Shown: piece after piece, positions 1 to 9,258 of the stretch | Layout: every line of letters starts with the position of its first letter | Position numbering within the stretch: position 1 is the first letter of the stretch | Source of the DNA: Gemmatimonadota bacterium | GTDB taxonomy: Bacteria > Gemmatimonadota > Gemmatimonadetes > Longimicrobiales > Gaopeijiaceae | Length of the DNA: 64,000 bases | Direction of reading: 5' to 3' | NCBI GenBank assembly: GCA_015664885.1 | Contig: DQPL01000089.1 | Location: forward strand, 62,001 to 126,000 | Program-made: the position numbers and the translations under genes | Notes under the pieces: generated by a model | The model's database searches: none | What the model was told of the DNA's origin: nothing | Seen by the model: only the letters and a program-made list of their open reading frames with translations

Positions 1-1
1 C

Positions 2-1201
2 GACCTCAACGATCACTTTGCTGGCGCGGTCTCGGCGCTCTCGTACAACGACAACGTTGTCTCGTTCAGAGTGATCGCAGGCAATCGCAGCGGAGTGCGA
101 CCCGAGGTGCAAACGGTACCGGACCACGCCGGCCTCGACGTCGTGAACAACGCACTGACGGTCACCGGTCGAGCGCGCCCGCGCCTCGCCATTTTGCGCG
201 AGAACCCGCTTGATCCCATTCGGATCGAGGGTCGTGTCACGCGAGGGGCACGCGACGTATGGCGCCAGATGACGGTGTCCTCCCCGCCACACTTCGCGGC
301 ATCCGCGCTGCGAGCCGTGCTCGTGGAGCGCGGGATCCGAGTGCAAGGCGGAATCCGTGTCGTGGAGACACCCGCCAACTCGATTGTTGGGCGCATTACA
401 GCCCCCACGGTCACGGGTCGCCGCCGAACCCGGATCCTCGCCAAGCACGTCTCCGCGCCTCTGCACGAATACCTGGCCGTGGTCAACAAGAGAAGCAACA
501 ATCTCTACGCGGAGCTTCTCTTCCGTACCGTCGGCCGTAGTGTCGAGGGTAGCGGCAGTCCGGCGGCGAGCTCGAAAGCCGTTCTGGATGCTGCCGCCGA
601 GCTCGGCGTGGCGACCGCGGATCTAGTGCTGCTGGACGGCTCTGGACTCTCGGCCGGGAGTCGTGTAACGGCTGCCTCGTTCGTCGCCCTGCTCGCGGGC
701 ATGGCCGAGACCGAGCAGTGGCCCGAGTATTGGGCGTCGATGCCGGTGGCCGGACAACGTAGGGAGCTCGGCCGCATGTACCGTACCGCGGCCGCCGGCA
801 ATCTACGTGCAAAGACCGGCACGATCGAAGGTGTGTCCGCACTCAGCGGCATGGTGCGCTCTCGAGATCAAGAGCGTCTGGCGTTCTCGATTCTCCTGAA
901 CGGGGCACCGTCGACCACGAGGGCGAAGCGTGTCGAGAACATCATCGGCGCCCGCCTCGCTCAGTTCCAAAGAGCGCCGGGCCAAGCTCCGATGGTCACG
1001 GTCGCCGAGACGACCTCTGCCACGGAGGGGACAGCCGACGACGGTAGGTACCGGGTACGTAGCGGCGAGAGCCTCAGCCTGATCGCCCAACGTCTAGGGC
1101 TTACGCTCGACGCCATGCTTCGAGCCAACCCTCGTGTCGAGCCCAACCGCATCTTCGCCGGGCAGTGGCTCGCGGTTCCTCAACCTGGCGGAGGGAGCTA
1201 G
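2..1201 (+). CDS. dacB: D-alanyl-D-alanine carboxypeptidase/endopeptidase, PBP4 (peptidase S13) family, with C-terminal LysM domain; 5' partial
   Basis: Frame open from base 2 (DLNDHFAGAVSALSYNDN...); SGLSAGSRV and AKTGTIEGVSALSG motifs typical of S13; C-terminal YRVRSGESLSLIAQRLGLTLDAMLRANPRV = LysM. Confidence 0.9.
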   Translation, partial: DLNDHFAGAVSALSYNDNVVSFRVIAGNRSGVRPEVQTVPDHAGLDVVNNALTVTGRARPRLAILRENPLDPIRIEGRVTRGARDVWRQMTVSSPPHFAASALRAVLVERGIRVQGGIRVVETPANSIVGRITAPTVTGRRRTRILAKHVSAPLHEYLAVVNKRSNNLYAELLFRTVGRSVEGSGSPAASSKAVLDAAAELGVATADLVLLDGSGLSAGSRVTAASFVALLAGMAETEQWPEYWASMPVAGQRRELGRMYRTAAAGNLRAKTGTIEGVSALSGMVRSRDQERLAFSILLNGAPSTTRAKRVENIIGARLAQFQRAPGQAPMVTVAETTSATEGTADDGRYRVRSGESLSLIAQRLGLTLDAMLRANPRVEPNRIFAGQWLAVPQPGGGS

Positions 1202-1202
1202 C

Positions 1203-2351
1203 TCAACCCGCTGCTAGCAGCCCCACAACGCGCTCCATCTCTTCGACGGTGTTGTAGAAGTGCGGCGCGAAGCGAATCGCGCCGTCACGCACCGAGAATA
1301 CCACCCGCTCCCGCCGCAGGTCGGCAGCCACCGTGCTGACATCGGGGGGGAAGAACGAGATGATGCCGGCACGCCTCGCGGACTCCAACGGCGTCCACAT
1401 GCGCACGTCGGACCTCGCCGACGCCCACTCGATGAGCGGCTCATGCACGTGGAGGATGTGGTCCCGAATGGACTCGACCCCCACCTCGAGCAGAATCTCA
1501 ACCGACCGGGCTAGCCCGAGGTAGTCCTGAACGCCCAGAGTGGCTGGCTCGAACTTGCGGGCGTTGCCCCGCCACTCCTGTTCGTACTGTCGCGTATCCA
1601 AGACCCTCGGGGATCCCTCCAGGGCCAACCATGATGGTACCGGAGGATCGAAGCGACCGAGTAACTCCCGGCGAATCCAGGTAAAGCCGGATCCGAAGGG
1701 AGCGCATAGCCATTTCTGACCGCCCGCAGAGACGACGTCCGCGTGCACGTCGTGGACGCGAAACGGTGCCGCACCCAGGCCCTGAATCGCGTCGACACAG
1801 AACAACACATCGTGGGCCTTGCAACCGGCTCCGAGGCGCGCCAGGTCTGCTCGATATCCCGACGCGAACTGCACCATCGACACCGAGAGCGCTCGCACTC
1901 CCTGGCGCTCGACGGCGGCGAGAAGCGCTGTTTCGTCCGGCAATGCGTCCGAGTCACAGGGTACCACGACGACTCGGAAGCCGCGCTGCTGCAATGACTT
2001 CCACGGCAGCACGTTGGCCGGGAACTCACCGGCGCTGACGATCACGTCCCCCGGTGGTCCGCTTCCCACCAAAGCCGCTGCCAGGGTCATGCCGAACGTG
2101 GTGTTCGGTACGAGCGCGATTTCGCTTGCGGAACCGCCAATCAGCTCCGCGAGAGCGGACCGGCACCGGTGCTGCGCGGCTCCCAGTTCCCGCTCCTCGA
2201 AGCCATGCGTTCGGTTTCGGGAGAGCGTGAGATCGGCCGACTCGCGCGCCGAGGAGTCCGGCACCAATCCCCAGCTCGCGCTGTTGAAGAAGATGCCCTC
2301 GCAGGGCCGAGCGTACTCGCGGGCGCAGACCCGCGCGATGGTTTCGCTCAC
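1203..2351 (-). CDS. Aminotransferase class V family protein (cysteine desulfurase-like fold)
   Basis: 382 aa; FFNSASWGLVP, LVPNTTFGMTLAA, FCVDAIQGLGAAPF, SAGGQKWLCAPFGSGF (PLP-lysine region). Confidence 0.85.
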   Translation of the reverse strand: MSETIARVCAREYARPCEGIFFNSASWGLVPDSSARESADLTLSRNRTHGFEERELGAAQHRCRSALAELIGGSASEIALVPNTTFGMTLAAALVGSGPPGDVIVSAGEFPANVLPWKSLQQRGFRVVVVPCDSDALPDETALLAAVERQGVRALSVSMVQFASGYRADLARLGAGCKAHDVLFCVDAIQGLGAAPFRVHDVHADVVSAGGQKWLCAPFGSGFTWIRRELLGRFDPPVPSWLALEGSPRVLDTRQYEQEWRGNARKFEPATLGVQDYLGLARSVEILLEVGVESIRDHILHVHEPLIEWASARSDVRMWTPLESARRAGIISFFPPDVSTVAADLRRERVVFSVRDGAIRFAPHFYNTVEEMERVVGLLAAG

Positions 2352-2367
2352 GGCCCCCGAACGAGCG

Positions 2368-2616
2368 TCACGCCGGAGGTAGCGCGGTATCCCGCCCGAC
2401 CGCCGACTTGAGCCTCTTGCGCAGCTCTACGATGGACATCGTCATGAGCGTGCGCCGTGCAGTGCGCTCGGAGTTCCAGCGAACGTCCACCAGACAACTC
2501 TCCTCGCCCACGTCGTCCGCGAGTACCAGATAGAACCGACCCTTGTAGTCCGCGCCGTCCTGCTCACGGACGGACGCGGTCCAGGTCCGGCCTTCCGCGT
2601 CTGAAAAGTCTCGCAT
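2368..2616 (-). CDS. Small hypothetical protein
   Basis: MRDFSDAEGRTWTASVREQDGADYKGRFYLVLADDVG...; internal start within ORF 2368..2826, immediately upstream of the class V aminotransferase. Confidence 0.6.
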   Translation of the reverse strand: MRDFSDAEGRTWTASVREQDGADYKGRFYLVLADDVGEESCLVDVRWNSERTARRTLMTMSIVELRKRLKSAVGRDTALPPA

Positions 2617-2647
2617 CGTTCTCTCGATTCGGGTGCGACCGACGTCG

Positions 2648-3427
2648 CTACACGACGAACAAACCTCGCGGCTGGTGCCGTCCCAAGCCACACGTCGCCA
2701 GGAATGCGTCCAGCACCGGCTCGAGGCCTCCGGCCTCCCGGATCTCCATCGGGGTCGCGCCCGTGTAGTTCCGAAGAGCGCGACGAAACCCTGCGCCGCT
2801 GGAATATTCCAGTTGCCGAGACACACTCTCGCCTGTGCGACCAGCGTCCCCGAGCCAACGGCCCGCGTGCAGGAGCTTGGCCCACACGAGCAAGTGACCC
2901 GCCGAGGGAAGTCCGCTCGCCTTCAAGCGTACAGACAGGTGGGCCCTCGTGACCCCTGCACGTGCCGCCAGCTCGTCGGTCCTCCACCCGAGCTGCGCAC
3001 CGCGCAGCGCAAGGCGCACCGCCAAGGTCTCGCTGGCCGGTAGGTGGGCACTCACCGCGCGAGTCACCAGAGCCTCAGTGCTCAGGCCGAAGCCGGTGCG
3101 AATCGCCCTCGCGACCCCCGCATGCAACTCGTCGAGGTGAGTGAGCACGAGGTTTCCAAGCCCCGCACGTCCGAGCCGAAAGAGACCCCATGGATCGGTA
3201 CCCGAGCGCGCCACGAGTACGAGCCAGAGGCTGGGGAAGCGCACCGTGAACTCCTCGACAGCAGCCTTCAAGCCCACATCTTCGGGAACCAGCTCCGCAT
3301 CGAGCACCACGCCGGTCACCGGTCGCTCTGCGGCCAGACCCATCAAACACGCCCACGAACTCGCGTGCACGATCGCGATAATCCTCGAACCGGAGAACGT
3401 TCGAAGTGGACACAACTCTCCTCCCAA
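2648..3427 (-). CDS. AraC-type HTH transcriptional regulator-like protein
   Basis: C-terminal LARLVWAKLL-type HTH: SVSRQLEYSSGAGFRRALRNYTGATPMEIREAGG. Confidence 0.7.
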   Translation of the reverse strand: MGGELCPLRTFSGSRIIAIVHASSWACLMGLAAERPVTGVVLDAELVPEDVGLKAAVEEFTVRFPSLWLVLVARSGTDPWGLFRLGRAGLGNLVLTHLDELHAGVARAIRTGFGLSTEALVTRAVSAHLPASETLAVRLALRGAQLGWRTDELAARAGVTRAHLSVRLKASGLPSAGHLLVWAKLLHAGRWLGDAGRTGESVSRQLEYSSGAGFRRALRNYTGATPMEIREAGGLEPVLDAFLATCGLGRHQPRGLFVV

Positions 3428-3503
3428 ATACTATGTCGGAGGCACACTTCAATTTAGCGAACACCGCGAGGGTCCCACAACGACCCAGCGTCACCTATTC
3501 CCC

Positions 3504-4409
3504 ATGACTCTTCGCACGCGTGGCCTCCCCACCGATCTCGGACTGCTTTTCATGGCCGCGATCTGGGGCGTCAACTTCTCGGTCCTCAAGCTCGTGCTGA
3601 GGGACCTCGATCCGCTCGCGCTCAACGCGCTGCGCTTTCCGCTGGCGTCACTGGCGCTGTGGACCCTCGTCCGGCGGCTTCCTGGAGCCTCGAGGCCGAA
3701 GCCCGGTGACGTCGTCCGTATCCTCGCCCTGGGCATCTTCGGCAACATCGCCTACCAGCTCTGCTTCATCTTCGGGCTGGACTGGACCCTGGCGGGCAAC
3801 GCTAGCCTCTTGTTGGCGACTACCCCGATATGGACCGTCATTCTCTCGAGCGCCGTGGGGCACGAGCGGCCCGGGACGTGGGTGTTCGCCGGGATCCTCG
3901 GCACCTTCGCCGGCATGTTCCTGGTGATCGCGGGACGTGGCGACGCGCTCGACTTCGGCAACGATTCGCTACGCGGCGATCTCCTCATGGTAGTTTCCGC
4001 GATTCTATGGTCGATCTACACGGTCGGGGGCCGCACGCTCGTACGCAAATACGGCGCCCTACGCATGACCACGTGGACACTGTCGGCCGGGACGCCGGTT
4101 CTGGTGCTCATGGGGGTTCCGTCGCTTCTCAGCACCGACTTCAGTGCGGTCTCGACCGGCGCCTGGTTTGGCGTGCTGTTTTCAGGAGTGTTCGCGATCG
4201 GGGTCGCCTACCTGCTCTGGTACCGGGGCGTGCAGCGCCTGGGCAATAGCCGCACGGCGGTCTACTCCAACCTGGTGCCGGTAGCGGCTCTGATCACCGC
4301 ATGGATCTGGCTCGGCGAGGTGCCGACAGGACCGCAAATCGCGGGCGCCGGAGTGATTCTTGTGGGCCTGTCGGTGGCGAGGCTAGCTCAGGCGCCGGAG
4401 CCCAGCTGA
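3504..4409 (+). CDS. DMT superfamily (EamA) transporter
   Basis: Hydrophobic 10-TM pattern, MAAIWGVNFSVLKLVLRDLDPLALNALRFPLASLAL; ATG at 3504 in ORF 3141..4409. Confidence 0.9.
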   Translation: MTLRTRGLPTDLGLLFMAAIWGVNFSVLKLVLRDLDPLALNALRFPLASLALWTLVRRLPGASRPKPGDVVRILALGIFGNIAYQLCFIFGLDWTLAGNASLLLATTPIWTVILSSAVGHERPGTWVFAGILGTFAGMFLVIAGRGDALDFGNDSLRGDLLMVVSAILWSIYTVGGRTLVRKYGALRMTTWTLSAGTPVLVLMGVPSLLSTDFSAVSTGAWFGVLFSGVFAIGVAYLLWYRGVQRLGNSRTAVYSNLVPVAALITAWIWLGEVPTGPQIAGAGVILVGLSVARLAQAPEPS

Positions 4410-5164
4410 TCACGGTGGACGAGCTCGGGAAACTCGTAGTACAAGACGCCTTCCTTCGAGATTTCCGAGCGGATACGAAAGCCGTCGTCCATCGATGTGA
4501 GGATCTTGTCCGCCGTGGCAAGCGATAGGTTCATGTCCGCCGCGACCTCCGTGACGGTCAGCCTACCCCCCCTCATGCCGGCAAGCTTGAGGATCTTCCT
4601 TTCGAGTCCCTGCATGAGTGCCTTGCGGCGATCCTGCAGGCCCTGCCATCCCCAGTAAAACATGCCGGATCCACCAGCTCCGATGACGGAGCCGACCGCA
4701 ACCGCGGCCATCTCCCATTCCACGAACCCGATCAGCACCATCAAGCTCCCGAGCAGGACCATCCCCACACCAAGGACCCTGCGCTTGAGGCCCGCGCCCG
4801 GTAGGAGCTCGGCCGGCTGCGCCTCCATCATCATCATGCGCTCGGGCTCCGGACCCGTAACCGCGAGCGCTCTCGACGCATGCTCCCAACCCAGTCCGCA
4901 GCGCGGGCAGATCAAGTGCTTGCGACGGGCGGCCCAGTAGATGAGGCCACCAAATCCGTAGGTGAACAGCGACACACCGACGAGCATGCCCACGTGCCCA
5001 GCTCTACGGAAATACGGAATCCCCTCGCCCTGGTACGAGCATTTGGGGCACCGGCGCACGCCCGCCGGGCGCGTCAGTGCCGCTCCGACCGGCGTGGAGG
5101 TCCCGCAAGTGGGACACCGCGCAGCGCCCGGTTGGAGATTCTCGCCGCAAGTTGAACAGCGCAT
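4388..5164 (-). CDS. Zinc-ribbon membrane protein with C-terminal winged-helix-like segment
   Basis: MRCSTCGENLQPGAARCPTCGTSTPVG and CPKCSYQGEGIPYF...CPRCGLGW cysteine pairs, two hydrophobic segments, C-term LTVTEVAADMNLSLATADKILTSM. Confidence 0.7.
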   Translation of the reverse strand: MRCSTCGENLQPGAARCPTCGTSTPVGAALTRPAGVRRCPKCSYQGEGIPYFRRAGHVGMLVGVSLFTYGFGGLIYWAARRKHLICPRCGLGWEHASRALAVTGPEPERMMMMEAQPAELLPGAGLKRRVLGVGMVLLGSLMVLIGFVEWEMAAVAVGSVIGAGGSGMFYWGWQGLQDRRKALMQGLERKILKLAGMRGGRLTVTEVAADMNLSLATADKILTSMDDGFRIRSEISKEGVLYYEFPELVHRDQLGSGA

Positions 5165-5258
5165 GGACCGCCGGAAACAGATGGTTGCCTAAATCGACTC
5201 TGCTCCTTACGGGGAGCCAAGTGAGAAGATTCAGCCGTTTTTAGCCTGTTATTCCAGG

Positions 5259-7391
5259 CTAGTCCAGCCGAATCACGCGCATCCTGAGCACCGCGCCAGA
5301 GGGGCTCGCCCCCCCGGCCTCACCACCGAGCCGCAACGTCACCGAGCCCTGCAAGGTCGGTACCACAATGTAGTACTGCACGGACGAGGACCATAGCGAT
5401 CCCGACCGAGTGAAGTCAGCGGAGCCGAGCGCTTCAGGGTTCAAGGCAAAATCGTTGGCGAGGAATTCACGCAAATCCAGTCCCGGATACGTGAGTCGGC
5501 TCGCCACACCGTCCTGGCCATCCAGATAGACCGCTGCCCACCAGTCTGCGAGCAGTTCTTCCCATGGGACGCCAACACGAGCCGTGACATTGTCCGTCCC
5601 GGTGGTGGTCGTGCGCGTGAGCTGCCCGAGAACGCCGACTCCCTTCTGCGCGGCGAGATACAAGACGTGCAGCCACCCCACACCTCGCTCCTCAAGCGAC
5701 CCTCTACCACCCGCCCCCACGAGCAAGCTCGTCGAGGACGGGTTGGCCAGGTACCGGCGGGCCCGGCCCGAATTGCCTACTCTGAAAAGCTGGGTGGCGA
5801 AGGAGTTCTCTGCCAGCTCATACTCGCTGGCGACCAGCTCCTCCGCCATCTGCGCCAGCCCCTCGGAAAGCCACAGCGCCTCGGTGGACGCGGCCTCGAG
5901 CACTAGGACGCGTTCGTTGAAGTGCACCATGTGTTGGAACTCGTGTGCCAAAACCGCGGGCGTCACTTCGAGCACATTCTGCTTCGGCCTGGCGTCGGAA
6001 AACTCTCCGGCCGGGTCCGGCACGAGCGAGTAGAAAATCTCCCCGTTGTTGCTGCCTTCGCGATCGGGCAGCAGATCGATACCGTAGTAGAAACCGCCCA
6101 CGAAGCCGGTCGAGCCCCTCGGAGTGAGACTATTCACGGTGGGCGTGAAGAGGATCACCACGCGTTGGTTGCCATCCAGGTCCGACTCATCTCCAAACGC
6201 ATTCCTCACCGTTGGATAAATGACCTCGTCGAAGCGTCGCCCGAAGTCCGCCAGGTCGGACGTGCTGAGGCCGCCTCCGGGAGCCTTCTCATCGACGTAG
6301 AGCGCGGCCCGAGCACCCACGTACTTCGCTACTGCGTTGACTTCATCGAACTCACTGTCCGCATTGAATACCTGGAACGTCCGGGTGTGGCCTACGCTCG
6401 GCACCGCCCCCTCTACTCGAAGCGGTCCTGTCTGCCTGCGAGCGACCCCTTCGCGAACGAGCACCGCCTCGCTGCGCCTCAGCAGCTCCTCGAAACGCGC
6501 TTGGGGGCTTACCCCCCCCGCCACCTCGAGCGTCGCTTGAGCGCCGGCCTGCCGTTGAGCTTGCGGCGAAGCATCCCCTACGAGCCCGGTAACCTCGAAG
6601 TCATGCTGTGCCCCACCGATCGTGCTGGCCGACATCGCCTGCACTAGGTACGACGCACCACCGAGCCCCGACAGGCGCAGGCACGGAAAACTCGAGTCAT
6701 CGGCCATGTCGACGACCTCGCCCACGCTGAGCACAGTCGCGTCTGAAGCGCCCGTCACTTCAAGCGCGAGGGCTTCGCTCTTTACGGCGCCCAGCTGAGC
6801 GGTCACCTGAACCGACCGGGTAGGCAGGCACACAGGCACGAGCACCTCGAGCTCGGTCGAGCTCGCAGAGGTCACGCGCCCGCGGATGCCCGAGAAGAGA
6901 ACGACGTTGTGGTCTGGCGTTGGGCTGAAATTGTTTCCGGAGAGTGTGATCGCGGTGCCCGCGGCCGCCTCTGAGACAGACAGCGCATCCAAGGCCGGGC
7001 GGTCGACTGCGAAGACCGTGAAGTTGACGGTCGCGGACTCCTGCTCCGTGACGGAGGCCTTGATCACGACATCACCCGGCACACTGCCGAGCCGTATGCT
7101 CGCAAACGAAGAACCCGACTTGTCCGTCAGGGTAGCGGGTGAGCCCGAGAACGTCGCGTCGCCTTCGACGACCTGCCAGAGTACCCCGACTTCCTTCCTC
7201 GGCGTCCCAGTCGAAGTGGTACTCACCACTACTTGTAAGCGCGCAGGCAGCGCCTGTCCCACGGCCCCGAACTGTCCGTCGCCGCTCGCCGCCACGATCG
7301 ACACGGGCGGCAGACCTGGCTCGGTCGGATTCTCCCCACACGCGACCAAACAGAGCAAGAGGGCGGACGCCCGTACACGAACGGCCCTCAA
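5259..7391 (-). CDS. Secreted lipoprotein metallopeptidase-like protein with IPT/TIG-like domain
   Basis: LLLCLVACGEN lipobox; IPT-like ALSVSEAAAGTAITLSGNNFSPTPDHN; HEFQHMVHF (HExxH) followed by WLSEGLAQMAEEL. Confidence 0.7.
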   Translation of the reverse strand: MRAVRVRASALLLCLVACGENPTEPGLPPVSIVAASGDGQFGAVGQALPARLQVVVSTTSTGTPRKEVGVLWQVVEGDATFSGSPATLTDKSGSSFASIRLGSVPGDVVIKASVTEQESATVNFTVFAVDRPALDALSVSEAAAGTAITLSGNNFSPTPDHNVVLFSGIRGRVTSASSTELEVLVPVCLPTRSVQVTAQLGAVKSEALALEVTGASDATVLSVGEVVDMADDSSFPCLRLSGLGGASYLVQAMSASTIGGAQHDFEVTGLVGDASPQAQRQAGAQATLEVAGGVSPQARFEELLRRSEAVLVREGVARRQTGPLRVEGAVPSVGHTRTFQVFNADSEFDEVNAVAKYVGARAALYVDEKAPGGGLSTSDLADFGRRFDEVIYPTVRNAFGDESDLDGNQRVVILFTPTVNSLTPRGSTGFVGGFYYGIDLLPDREGSNNGEIFYSLVPDPAGEFSDARPKQNVLEVTPAVLAHEFQHMVHFNERVLVLEAASTEALWLSEGLAQMAEELVASEYELAENSFATQLFRVGNSGRARRYLANPSSTSLLVGAGGRGSLEERGVGWLHVLYLAAQKGVGVLGQLTRTTTTGTDNVTARVGVPWEELLADWWAAVYLDGQDGVASRLTYPGLDLREFLANDFALNPEALGSADFTRSGSLWSSSVQYYIVVPTLQGSVTLRLGGEAGGASPSGAVLRMRVIRLD

Positions 7392-8434
7392 CGTCGTCCA
7401 CCCTCGCGCGTGACGCTCAGGAGGTCGACGATTGGCGTACCGGTCAGGACGGACGCCCCAGTTCGGACTCTAGCCGTCACCGTCATGTACTCGAGCGGGA
7501 CGAAACCCTCCACTTCCGACAAGCGATCGGGCGGGATGGCCACGTATACGAACTGTCCGCCGTCGCCACCAAAACGACACAAGAGAAACGGCTCTCCCTC
7601 GAAAAAGTCGGTGCGTACCGCCTCCGCCTTCTCCTGGGAGATGAACTGCAAGCGCCACGAGATGACGCGCCCGGCAAACGCCTCGGAATCCAGCGCGATG
7701 TCATCCGGCGACAGGGCCCCGGGTTCAAGCGAACCATCCTGTGCGCTAGGGGTGTTCGGCTGCCATATCCACCCCTCCACGCGGACGCGGACCCAGTTCC
7801 CTTGCCTGGCGGTCACCTCGAGCTCGGCCCCTGGGGCCGCGGTTGCAAGCGTGTCGCCGTCCGGCGCACTGAGAATGACAGCCCCGACGTCTCCGACACC
7901 CGTGAACCCGGCGGGCCGGCTCACCGACGGAGACGAGGGAGTCGAGCTGGCGTCCGAGGGCGTCGCGCCGGTCGGCGAGGCGTCCGTGGGCGAGCCCGCA
8001 ACCTCCGCCACCGAGGGACCCCACACCCACCCCCTACGACGGATCAGAATCCACCCCGGTACTCGGCGGACCTCTTCGAGTAACGTGCCGCGCTCCAAGC
8101 GTCCAAGGATCGTCCCCGAGGGCGCGTCCCTGAGGTTTTCTCCCTCCGGCTCGGAAACCACGAGCTCGAACGCGGCGTCGCGACTCACCTGCAGGGAACG
8201 CGTCCACATCCATCCCTCGAGATCCACCTGGACCCAATTGCCCTGCCGCGCCACGATCTGCACCGAAACTCCCCCGGCCAGGCGGGCGAGGATCTGTCCA
8301 TTGGGGGTCCCGCGAAAATTCTCCTCCGCGCGCAAGCTTGCTAGGCCTTGTGCACGGACGCCCTCGGCGCCCAGTCCGAGCAACGACACGAGCAGGAGCA
8401 ACCATCCGTTCGTAGTACCTTTCGGGTTCGGCAT
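7388..8434 (-). CDS. Secreted protein with bacterial SH3-like repeats
   Basis: Signal peptide; repeated ...ILARLAGGVSVQIVARQGNWVQVDLEGWMW / ILGRLERGTLLEEVRRVPGWILIRRRGWVW / LEVTARQGNWVRVRVEGWIW units. Confidence 0.8.
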   Translation of the reverse strand: MPNPKGTTNGWLLLLVSLLGLGAEGVRAQGLASLRAEENFRGTPNGQILARLAGGVSVQIVARQGNWVQVDLEGWMWTRSLQVSRDAAFELVVSEPEGENLRDAPSGTILGRLERGTLLEEVRRVPGWILIRRRGWVWGPSVAEVAGSPTDASPTGATPSDASSTPSSPSVSRPAGFTGVGDVGAVILSAPDGDTLATAAPGAELEVTARQGNWVRVRVEGWIWQPNTPSAQDGSLEPGALSPDDIALDSEAFAGRVISWRLQFISQEKAEAVRTDFFEGEPFLLCRFGGDGGQFVYVAIPPDRLSEVEGFVPLEYMTVTARVRTGASVLTGTPIVDLLSVTREGGRR

Positions 8435-8552
8435 CAGGGCTGAAACGATCCGGGTCTGGTGGTGTTAGATGTGCGTTCGGTCAGCCTGAAGTCTGGCCGG
8501 GCTGTCGATTAGCGTCAATCAATCCAACGTAGGAGAGGAGCGCTCCGCCCCC

Positions 8553-9248
8553 ATGCGCGTTTCGTTTCGTACTCTTAGCAGCGCCGCGATGTTAGCGCTC
8601 ACGCTAGCGCCGTCGTGGGTGGAGGCCCAGAGCATTCCGTCTCCGTACTTGTATCTCACGGCCAAGAAGGAGACCGGTCCAGTCATCGGGTACATGAACG
8701 CCGCCACCGGTCGTTTCGGTTTCGGCCCTCCGGGAGGACGGTTGCTGGGAGTCCGCTGGGGAATCGAGCTCACAGGACCACTGTCCTTCGAGGTTGTGAG
8801 CGGCATGGTCGAGGGCATCCGAGACATCGTGAACCCCGGTCGCGACGAAGGAGAGCGCAAGGTTGGTGAAGCCGACGTGCGCATGATGACCGTGGACGCT
8901 CGCCTTAAGTTCAGCCTCACGGGAGACCGTACCTGGCACAGCATCGCGCCGTTCATCGTATTCGGGGGCGGCATGGCTTTCGATCTTGCCGGTGTCGATG
9001 CGGTCGAGGAGGACCTGCTACCGGAAGACCGGTTCGCGTTCGGCAAGTCCTTCTTCGGTACGCTCGGCGGGGGAACTCGATGGTTTCTCACAGATCGATT
9101 CGGTCTGCGCGCAGACGCTGTATTCTCGCTCTGGAGGCTCAAGACGCCCCCCGGTTTCAGTGATCCTGAGCGTGACTTCGGCAACGTTGAAGAAGGTGAG
9201 TGGGCCCGAGGCCTCACCTTCACGGTCTCTGGCCTTTGGCGCTGGTAG
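8553..9248 (+). CDS. Outer-membrane beta-barrel protein, hypothetical
   Basis: Signal peptide, alternating amphipathic strands, C-terminal aromatic residue pattern GLTFTVSGLWRW. Confidence 0.65.
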   Translation: MRVSFRTLSSAAMLALTLAPSWVEAQSIPSPYLYLTAKKETGPVIGYMNAATGRFGFGPPGGRLLGVRWGIELTGPLSFEVVSGMVEGIRDIVNPGRDEGERKVGEADVRMMTVDARLKFSLTGDRTWHSIAPFIVFGGGMAFDLAGVDAVEEDLLPEDRFAFGKSFFGTLGGGTRWFLTDRFGLRADAVFSLWRLKTPPGFSDPERDFGNVEEGEWARGLTFTVSGLWRW

Positions 9249-9258
9249 CGACAGAACG

